Virus record (IMG/VR): IMGVR_UViG_3300031673_000466
Coordinates: 1 to 24,450 of that record
Length of the DNA stretch: 24,450 bases
Reading direction: 5' to 3' (one strand)
Origin: a virus
The notes beneath the pieces were generated by a model, which was not told where the DNA came from, did no database searches, and saw only the letters and a program-made list of their open reading frames with translations. Numbering within the stretch: position 1 is the first letter of the stretch; each line of letters begins with the position of its first letter. The position numbers and the translations under genes are program-made. This document shows, one piece after another, positions 18,301 through 24,450 of the stretch.

Positions 18301-21300
18301 CAATCAAAGACGTTTACCATAGCTGATCCGGATATCTATAACTCTATACTTAATGCTGTTGGAAAGACATTCTTTAATAAAGTAATGGGTGATGCTAAAA
18401 AATCTGAGCGTCCCTTTGATGGTATATATGCAGAGAAGATCATAGATAAAATCAAAGAGCAAAAGAAAACGAAGGATGTTCTTGCTGTAATAAAAGGAAC
18501 CGAAGAAAATAAAGGAAAACGTACTGCGGCCATTGATGAACAGATAACACGTATTAAGCAAACAAAATTTTACAAAGAACGTAGTGAATCTATTCATTGG
18601 CCATTTAAAAGTTATCGTCAGAATCCATTCAAGTTATTTGATCTTTTGATACATCAGATAGCTCCACCATTTATAAAAACTGGAGACCAAGTTGTTCCCT
18701 TGGATACTTACCGCAAGGATAAAGATGCTATAGCTCTCTATGATGCTATACGCAGTGGTGCTCCTATAGGATATGAAGGTATAGAACGTGATGATCTGTT
18801 GAGTATACTTGAACAACAGATAAATGTACAGTCTATTATCCGCCTTCAGGATAACCTTGAATCATCCAACAGGCTGATCGATCAGATAGAGACAGAGATA
18901 GCTATTATTAAGAACAAGAAACAGGCACCTTCTAATCAACAGATAATATCAGTACGCCAGGGAGTGATGGTATTGGGTAAGAAGTTCACAGATGCTAAGA
19001 AGAAGTATGGGACCTGGCTTTATTTGAAAGGATTATCTGGCACTGGTAAGACTAGCTTTTTTTCACGGTGGTTGACAGGTTCTCTGGGTCTTAAACGCAA
19101 TGAGTATATTGCTGTAGCGCATCATCCTAAAGCAATGGATAAACTGCAAAAGAGTATTATGCCTGAAAAACCGGCTATCCTTGCTACTGCATTTACAAAA
19201 AATGACATTGATGATAATGTAAGATTAGTTGTTCTTGATGAGGTAGGTCGCCTGTCAGCCTCAGAACTTGGTCATGTAGCTGATGTTGTTATGGCAGTAA
19301 ATCAGGGTCGTGATAAGCCTGTCTATTTAATGGCTATTGGTGATCCTACTCAGATAAGCGATAGGGATGCGCTTAGACCCGTAATTGCAGATCCAGGCGA
19401 AAGTAAATCAAGGATACAGGAATTGGATCCTCTTACCTCCATCTTTCGTACTAGCAGTAGTGCAATTTTATTTGTTACAGATGTTTTCCAGGATAATTTT
19501 AAACCTGTAACAACTCTTGTTACTAAGGCTACAGATATTATAGGCAAGCCTGCTGATGGTGTTCATGTAAGTTCAATATCCGAGGATCTGAAAAAACAAT
19601 TAGATGTACACCGTGATAATAATCGCAGTAAAATTATTATTGTTACTAATGAAGTTGCTCAAAAGAGATATGAAGAAGAATATGGTACTATTGCTGAAGT
19701 TCTTATGTGGCATGAGATATCTGGTATTGAATACGATGAGGTATATATTGATATAGATCCAAAAACCTTTGAATTTGTTAAGAAATATAATGAGGCTGCT
19801 TATACTGCTGTTGGTCGTGCTAAACAATATGTTTTCTTTAGGGATTACACTGGTAATTTTGAATACTCTGTCTCTGATGATATGAAGATAGAGGAGAGTG
19901 AGGAGGATATTGATGCCAGGATGCTTGCCCAATACAATGAGAGACTTGAGTTTGAGTCGGATGTTCTTAAAGATATGATGCCCAAGGCTAAGGCCAGAAC
20001 TTTTGAGACACGCAGTATAACCAAACAGGATGTTGAAGATCTACAGGAACCACAGGTAGAGAGTAGGGAAGACTATACTGATGAACCAGAAACACCCGTG
20101 CAGTCTCCGGAAGATGCAGGGGAATGGCTGGATATAAAACTCGATGAGATAGAGAACCATGATCCACAGTATACCAGCCATGGTCCCATAACTCATTATG
20201 GTATTAGTGGAGAACTACGTGATTCTCGTGTAAAGGTAGGATCCAAAGTTAAATATATTAAGGTACGTAATGAGGAGAAAGATCGCTATGAGATCCATGC
20301 CGTAGGGCAGGAGCTTCACAATGATGGTACTCCAGTGAAAGGAAATGTATGGCATCGTATTGCTGTCCTTGGTGAGGAAGAACTTCATAACACATCTCTG
20401 GGACAATACCTTTCCCGCCTGAGTGATGAAGCTACTGACTCAGATGGTCGTCACCTGTCTACAGGTCTTAGCCGTGGAACAGTAGGTAAATTTACTACCG
20501 AAGAAGAGGGTCCCTTTATCCTGGCTACAGGAACAGTTACTAAAGCACGGCCACTTCAGTATGATTATAACCCTGCGTTTGAGGATAAAGGGTTGGGTAT
20601 GCTTGAGCGCCTTATGGATAAGGTTAATAAAGCATTCTCATACAGACAGAAAGAGAATCTCTCATATACTGTAAAGATATACAAGAATGGTGACCTCTTA
20701 CCTAACAATGTTCTTGTACAGAATAGTAAGATTAAAGCCGGTGTACCCTATCTTGAGATTGAGCGTAAGACTACTAAGGATGGTAAGGAGAAGACATCTA
20801 AGTTCCAGTGGGTACGACTCAATCCAAGAAAGTTAAGACAGAATGATAAAGACATAGGCAATCTACAGGAGTTTCTGGATGCTATAAAGGTTATCGAAAA
20901 AGAGGTAGGTATAGTCTATGGTACTCCGGAGGTCAATGAACTTCTGCGCCGATTTAAAAGAAACTATACTGTTCAGGAGAACGAAATTGTCCCCAGAAAA
21001 CCTTCATATACCTGGGATCAGTTCAAGAAAGATCGTGAACAAGGATACCTGGTAGAACTTACCGAGGATAAATTTAATAGTCTCTCCAAGCTGGTTGATC
21101 CTATTATCCGTCTTTACTATGGTCCTTCTGATGATGTAGAACAGAGGTTTACCACGGAAGAGGAGATGTGGGGTGCTGTTGGTGTAGAGAATAAGGATAA
21201 TCCTGATGAGATATATGAATTTGTAGAGCTACCTGGTCGTGGTGAAGGTCGTGTTAAAATTGTTGATCGTAAAGATGATCAGAAATTTACCTATCTGCAT

Positions 21301-24300
21301 GGTCCGGGCCTCAAGGAATTACATGGTCAGGCACAGACTACACTAGACTACCTTGCCAGGGCCAATGGATCTGTTGCTGGATATAATTTCCGTACCAGGC
21401 GTGTATGGAGAAAAGGAGGAAAGGGTAAAAGGAATTTTTATTATACCGGTGCCAAAAGCTTGCTTGCCAGTGAGACAACTCTGGGTAAATACTTTGATGA
21501 GATAAAGGGGATCCTTGATCAGGTTACCGAAGATTTTGAAAAAGAAGGAGAAGAGTTTCATTATAGTGCTTTACTAAAAGATAAAGACAACCATTACCTT
21601 ACCGATGATGCTAACATGAAAGTCATAGAGGATTTTCTTGTAAGGGCTGGGTATTTATCTCAGGTAGACATTGATCAGATGCGGGTAGAGCATACTACTC
21701 CAGTCATTAATACAGCAGAACTGGAAGCTGTCCTTGGATTTGACAAGGAAGGTAATCATCCTTCACTTTATAAACCACTCGATTATAAAGAGTTTAATGA
21801 TCTTGGTGAGGATGTTAATGGTAACCGGCAGCAGCTGGATGATTTACTTGTGAATAATCTTAAGGAGATCCTGCCTACAAAAATCAATATCAAACTTGAT
21901 ATAGCAAGGGAAGAACGTAAAGAGGGTGTATATACCAAGGCGAAAAAAACAGTTAAGTCTGCAGAGGATAAGCTTAGGGATATCCGCAAGCGTAGACTTA
22001 CCGGGGCCCCAATGGAGGAGCTTGGTAAGAAGATAACCCAGGAAGAAGCTCGCAGGCTTGCACAGGAGATTATGCCTGATATTAAAGAAGAGGAACTGAA
22101 ATTTGTTACCCGTTCTCAGATGATGCTTATAGCTGGACAGATGGATGCAGGTCATTATCTTAATGGTATCTTATATATACAGCGTAATGAAGATGACACA
22201 GTACATAAAAATGTCATCAGGCATGAGGTATTCCACAAGGTTTTTAATGAGTTTCTTACACCAGTAGAACAGCGCAGACTGACAAATGCTTTCAGGAAAG
22301 AATTCCCTGAGTTTAAAGACAAGGACTTTTATGAGATCGAGGAAGCCCTGGCAAAGAACTATCAGCTATGGAAGGATGAGAAACTTAAGGTCAAGGACGG
22401 TATCCTTTTAAAGTTCTACAACTGGCTCTCCAGGGTATTCGGATTTGTTAATGGGAATGTAGACAACATCAAAAGATTCTACAAAACCGTTGAATCAGGC
22501 TATTTTACTGATGTTAAAGGCTCTGCCATTGGCATACGCCGTGGTATGAAGGAGATAAACCGTAAATATGGGGACTCTACGATCTTAAACTACCGTCAGT
22601 CCTTGAAAGTGTACATGGATGCAAGGAGTATTATTAAAGGAACCTTTGCTACTCTTCTTCAGGAAGGGTTTAGCGGTTATCCTGTATCACGGAGAGAACT
22701 TAAAAGTATTGCCAGTAACTTAATAGAAGCTGATCTTAATGAGAATCAAACAATCTATAATGAACTCGATAAGGATAAGAATCCAGGGGAAGCTGCAGCT
22801 TTTACAGAACTTATAAATGCTCAGAAGAAAACCCTAGAGAATTATGATGAATTGCTTGAAGATGTCTATCCAAGTTGGAACTTTGATGGATCCGGAGAGA
22901 TACTCGTTGATACCAACCTTACTACAGAGGAAATAGTACAGAACTATATAGATGAACGTGAGAAGGTAAACATCAATGACCATACCAGGGAGAGTGATGA
23001 AGTAAATAATGAGACAAAGCTTTCGGATGTAGTAAAGGACTTTCTTTCTAATGTTCCTATCGATAAAGGATACATGGAGTGGCGTGAGGCTTATATCCGT
23101 ACACTGCAGCTAATGGAAGGTGGACAGCCTTATGCAGACAACTGGGATCAGCAGCTCCTGCAGGCATGGGGAGAACTAGGAGAGAATCCACGTTCAAAGG
23201 TAGTGGTGGATCATATCATAGAGGTTATTAATCGTGCGAAGAAAACAACGAATGAAAATGGTGCCCAGCTGCCAGACACTATGAAGTTCCTTGATGAGGA
23301 TACATTTGTTCATCATACAGAGAGTGTAAAATCTATTGCCGGTCCTGTAGGTTCGCGTGTTGAAGGGGCACAGGTACTTAAAAGAGGAACAGGCCAGTCA
23401 ACAAGAGGATGGTTGTTAGAACTTGAAACAGAATTTAATATCAGTCCTAAAGATACCAAGGCGCTCTTTATTAAACACCAGAATGAGAATGTTGTCAGGT
23501 CCCTGGTAAATAACATGGTGTCTCAGAAGAAGAAGAACCTTTACATAGCAGAACGTAAGAATGAGTTTGGCCTCTGGGAGATGGCATATATCCCTGCTAA
23601 AACTCTGGGTCCCAGAGATGGTCTGTCATCCTTTATAATAGATGGACTTGATGAAAGGTTCCCGGATCAGGATAGCATAAAAAAATTTATCAGAAACTGG
23701 ATCAATCCAAGAGTGGATGAGCATCTGGCAAAGAAGGAATTTGTACGGGAGTTCTTACTCTATCTTGGTGCCGGTCACCTTGCAGCTACCATACCTGATT
23801 ATAATGTTGGTGTTATATATACGGATATTATTGAGTTTTTTAAAGAGGATGCTAAGATTGTAGGGCAGGTAAAGGAGAGGATTACTGATGAAGATAATCC
23901 AGAAGAACAGGAAGAGATTGTTTACTATGATATTCATGATGCGCTGAAGAACAAAACAAGTATGGTTAACCGCATGGCTGACCTACTGAATGTCGGAGCA
24001 CAGTTTATCCGGGCAACAAATACCCGTGATGTAAGTGGTAAGCGTAAGTATATGCACAGCCTGGGGTCACAGGCACACGATACAATCTTTAACTTCTCAA
24101 ACAACAGGGAGTACAAGACAGGGAATATGTCTCTAACAAAACTTCCTCATACAGAGACAGAATTCTTTGGTGATAACATCTTTGTGTCTGGTTTGAATAA
24201 GATCCATACTATCGTGGACCATGATGGTATACGCAACATACAGCCATCGGGTAAGACTACCGGTATTCTATATAAACGTGAGGATAAAAAGAATTTTATA

Positions 24301-24450
24301 TCCAGATCCTTCGTCTTTGGTTTCCTTGATCGTGTTCGTCATTCTGTAAAAGAAAAGGAGAGGTACTTCCAGTTTGTTTATCCTAATGGTCGTAAGAATG
24401 CCATGGGTGCAGAGGTTAATGTACTTACTCCGCAGCAGGTTAAGCAGGGA
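15337..24450 (+). CDS. Giant polyvalent virion protein with SF1 helicase and zincin domains (3' end outside window)
   Basis: An open frame of at least 3038 codons, still open at the window edge. The ATG at 15337 follows the upstream TGA by 11 bases. Approximate layout: 1-120 polar, Tyr-rich; 165-205 and 330-395 carry Ala/Gly-rich hydrophobic stretches (AFAASAYAPGALAGAAG; GMILGALIGGPMG); 500-1200 long charged helical region with likely coiled coils; 1205-1510 a superfamily 1 helicase; 1600-1900 beta-rich unknown; 1900-2240 mixed unknown; 2250-2385 a zincin metallopeptidase-like domain; 2385-3038 unknown. The position after cargo genes and the architecture fit the giant, probably injected virion proteins of crAss-like phages and the 'polyvalent proteins' of phages and conjugative elements. 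In crAss-like phages giant genes here often carry an RNA polymerase; no such active-site motif is visible in this part, so one may lie further downstream. Translation as a single chain is inferred from the open frame; proteolytic processing is possible. Confidence 0.85.
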   Translation, partial: MRGYKVRGLNPSALDTAQFDESNYEPYSYTVRGHQPPKYEEIKRNVLLSSRYDKNLSPYEVQEYNRAQNQGWLNKVGSGLISRGSSIVPKIGQGIGHVGGFVYEAANAYASAKTGDIQSAMDISGIWDNFVVDIMSKADDKLREELPVFGSEKYYEGNILQQMGTTKFWADDFFDAIAFAASAYAPGALAGAAGKALGLAGNSLKAFQLGSSTIYNTISESGFEAHDFGKQAREQYSREKFGLPFEELNDEQQFETKLKIAPKQATTFMANAAILGIPNYIQSKFFHGGFSQNAQKLRRAVTAGEISLADVNVFRSAQKSLFGGIASEGLWEEGMQNAVQRYQQRSVDGKAYEGFYKGVANEWLDGFYTTEGQKGMILGALIGGPMGFRSGYLESMGLRKGITEVEQFLENRMSALDHYDKIFADPIKKLYKTNNVQKTRIIDGEETAVKEESYVDKDGNMEIDPLAANKLLFRTLYDKFLYDEAMVANLEGDEAHLKMVNDEALARRFFAYATLHTPSGEPVFEDVDEAIAALKERELQFPEDFAPEGLKKKNTETELTKLKEIYEKVENDLLSIKDFEKDDMRKGFKNVVRKTLFGETVKLESLKSMRGLVKNEKAIEELDILIGDSQSLINDLSKETTRDKLFEQYKKEVFYLNDQQQKLRELESAETRDEEAIKDVQFDIEENKYIQGKYYPNFSFAYDVAPDKLIGDLGARNQYYFNIGMDAMVDATVDSMLEDVEKGEGNIADVLNYITDTRQGRSRIRKEDVDKVQASLISEGERVTQLIDQAAESQEYLDANPEIIPVLKDGFPEDTPNPNYNPEETQLHQEVVDEAKLRASQLDAANSKYDELVATVEPKTERKRFSGRQEEERFFRRKFGDKAVKASKGISDAYNANENAYSSIADVRGVIKQLKEIKRAYGKDPRKQLLETKEFKGFMDSVNQALEDLKAIEKKVEENFANRAAKDQRSKENNDSATFLSIGVRVDKQSKTFTIADPDIYNSILNAVGKTFFNKVMGDAKKSERPFDGIYAEKIIDKIKEQKKTKDVLAVIKGTEENKGKRTAAIDEQITRIKQTKFYKERSESIHWPFKSYRQNPFKLFDLLIHQIAPPFIKTGDQVVPLDTYRKDKDAIALYDAIRSGAPIGYEGIERDDLLSILEQQINVQSIIRLQDNLESSNRLIDQIETEIAIIKNKKQAPSNQQIISVRQGVMVLGKKFTDAKKKYGTWLYLKGLSGTGKTSFFSRWLTGSLGLKRNEYIAVAHHPKAMDKLQKSIMPEKPAILATAFTKNDIDDNVRLVVLDEVGRLSASELGHVADVVMAVNQGRDKPVYLMAIGDPTQISDRDALRPVIADPGESKSRIQELDPLTSIFRTSSSAILFVTDVFQDNFKPVTTLVTKATDIIGKPADGVHVSSISEDLKKQLDVHRDNNRSKIIIVTNEVAQKRYEEEYGTIAEVLMWHEISGIEYDEVYIDIDPKTFEFVKKYNEAAYTAVGRAKQYVFFRDYTGNFEYSVSDDMKIEESEEDIDARMLAQYNERLEFESDVLKDMMPKAKARTFETRSITKQDVEDLQEPQVESREDYTDEPETPVQSPEDAGEWLDIKLDEIENHDPQYTSHGPITHYGISGELRDSRVKVGSKVKYIKVRNEEKDRYEIHAVGQELHNDGTPVKGNVWHRIAVLGEEELHNTSLGQYLSRLSDEATDSDGRHLSTGLSRGTVGKFTTEEEGPFILATGTVTKARPLQYDYNPAFEDKGLGMLERLMDKVNKAFSYRQKENLSYTVKIYKNGDLLPNNVLVQNSKIKAGVPYLEIERKTTKDGKEKTSKFQWVRLNPRKLRQNDKDIGNLQEFLDAIKVIEKEVGIVYGTPEVNELLRRFKRNYTVQENEIVPRKPSYTWDQFKKDREQGYLVELTEDKFNSLSKLVDPIIRLYYGPSDDVEQRFTTEEEMWGAVGVENKDNPDEIYEFVELPGRGEGRVKIVDRKDDQKFTYLHGPGLKELHGQAQTTLDYLARANGSVAGYNFRTRRVWRKGGKGKRNFYYTGAKSLLASETTLGKYFDEIKGILDQVTEDFEKEGEEFHYSALLKDKDNHYLTDDANMKVIEDFLVRAGYLSQVDIDQMRVEHTTPVINTAELEAVLGFDKEGNHPSLYKPLDYKEFNDLGEDVNGNRQQLDDLLVNNLKEILPTKINIKLDIAREERKEGVYTKAKKTVKSAEDKLRDIRKRRLTGAPMEELGKKITQEEARRLAQEIMPDIKEEELKFVTRSQMMLIAGQMDAGHYLNGILYIQRNEDDTVHKNVIRHEVFHKVFNEFLTPVEQRRLTNAFRKEFPEFKDKDFYEIEEALAKNYQLWKDEKLKVKDGILLKFYNWLSRVFGFVNGNVDNIKRFYKTVESGYFTDVKGSAIGIRRGMKEINRKYGDSTILNYRQSLKVYMDARSIIKGTFATLLQEGFSGYPVSRRELKSIASNLIEADLNENQTIYNELDKDKNPGEAAAFTELINAQKKTLENYDELLEDVYPSWNFDGSGEILVDTNLTTEEIVQNYIDEREKVNINDHTRESDEVNNETKLSDVVKDFLSNVPIDKGYMEWREAYIRTLQLMEGGQPYADNWDQQLLQAWGELGENPRSKVVVDHIIEVINRAKKTTNENGAQLPDTMKFLDEDTFVHHTESVKSIAGPVGSRVEGAQVLKRGTGQSTRGWLLELETEFNISPKDTKALFIKHQNENVVRSLVNNMVSQKKKNLYIAERKNEFGLWEMAYIPAKTLGPRDGLSSFIIDGLDERFPDQDSIKKFIRNWINPRVDEHLAKKEFVREFLLYLGAGHLAATIPDYNVGVIYTDIIEFFKEDAKIVGQVKERITDEDNPEEQEEIVYYDIHDALKNKTSMVNRMADLLNVGAQFIRATNTRDVSGKRKYMHSLGSQAHDTIFNFSNNREYKTGNMSLTKLPHTETEFFGDNIFVSGLNKIHTIVDHDGIRNIQPSGKTTGILYKREDKKNFISRSFVFGFLDRVRHSVKEKERYFQFVYPNGRKNAMGAEVNVLTPQQVKQG
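18949..19866 (+). other. SF1 (RecD/Pif1/Dda-like) helicase domain within the giant protein
   Basis: Residues about 1205-1510 contain the expected motifs in order: Walker A GLSGTGKT (1232-1239), a motif Ia-like stretch (AVAHHPKAM), Walker B VVLDE (1298-1302), motif III GDPTQ (1335-1339), a motif IV-like FR with Arg1371, a motif V-like WHEISGIEYDEVYID (about 1458-1471), and motif VI YTAVGRAK (1489-1496) with the arginine finger Arg1494. Motif spacing fits a compact SF1B, 5'-to-3' type DNA helicase. All residues needed for ATP hydrolysis appear present. The fusion to a giant virion protein suggests action on incoming phage DNA, which is inference. Confidence 0.82.
22084..22491 (+). other. Zincin-type metallopeptidase domain within the giant protein
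   Basis: HEVFH at residues 2296-2300 gives the HExxH zinc site (His2296, Glu2297, His2300). It is preceded by a strand-forming segment (NGILYIQRNEDD) and followed 35 residues later by EIEEALAKNY (2333-2342), where Glu2335 or Glu2336 is the probable third zinc ligand. After it comes an aromatic helical tail (FYNWLSRVFGF..., then IKRFYKTVESGYF) typical of zincins found in phage polyvalent proteins. It would cut a peptide bond in a host protein or mature the giant protein itself; the target is unknown. Confidence 0.72.

Overview
The window looks like the late, virion-structural region of a tailed double-stranded DNA phage of the crAss-like type (Crassvirales) infecting a Bacteroidota host. Every credible gene is on the + strand, tightly packed and often overlapping by a few bases. 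The DNA is AT-rich and reads with the standard genetic code. The phage assignment rests on a conserved-looking gene order: small ring/adaptor proteins, a very large muzzle-type tail protein, two cargo-type virion proteins, then a giant open reading frame. The host assignment rests on two Sec signal peptides that end in Ala-Gln, A-rich leaders without strong Shine-Dalgarno sequences, and a TAnnTTTG promoter-like element. Family assignments come from recognising sequence patterns, not from a search.

Layout: (1) 37-1479 encodes a secreted right-handed beta-helix protein with what looks like a complete family PL9 pectate-lyase active site. (2) 1490-3381 holds six small genes, nearly all membrane proteins or single-TM coiled coils. 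One is a three-TM holin-like protein with a signal peptide, and a UUCG-capped hairpin lies inside the cluster. This is probably the lysis/envelope module, but no endolysin is visible. (3) 3356-5695 holds four small to medium tail genes, two of which resemble crAss-like ring/adaptor proteins. (4) 5679-9596 is the 1305-residue muzzle/stabilisation-type tail protein, starting at an overlapping GTG. (5) 9596-15325 holds two cargo-like virion proteins of 1158 and 739 residues. (6) 15337 to the window edge is one uninterrupted reading frame of at least 3038 codons. It carries a full set of superfamily 1 helicase motifs and, about 1050 residues later, a zincin-type HExxH metallopeptidase site.

Working model (inference): ring, muzzle and cargo proteins build the short tail and the ejected contents; the giant protein is packaged and injected to act on DNA and on proteins early in infection; the lyase degrades an acidic polysaccharide at the host surface; and the small membrane cluster handles lysis. 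The most unusual items are the giant helicase-zincin fusion, the exported PL9-type lyase in a phage late operon, and an excess of the palindrome GGATCC in all three codon phases. No tRNA, rRNA, CRISPR array, insertion sequence or integrase was seen. No gene-free stretch exceeds 300 bases; the longest gaps are about 70 bases (1811-1879) and 48 bases (2294-2341).
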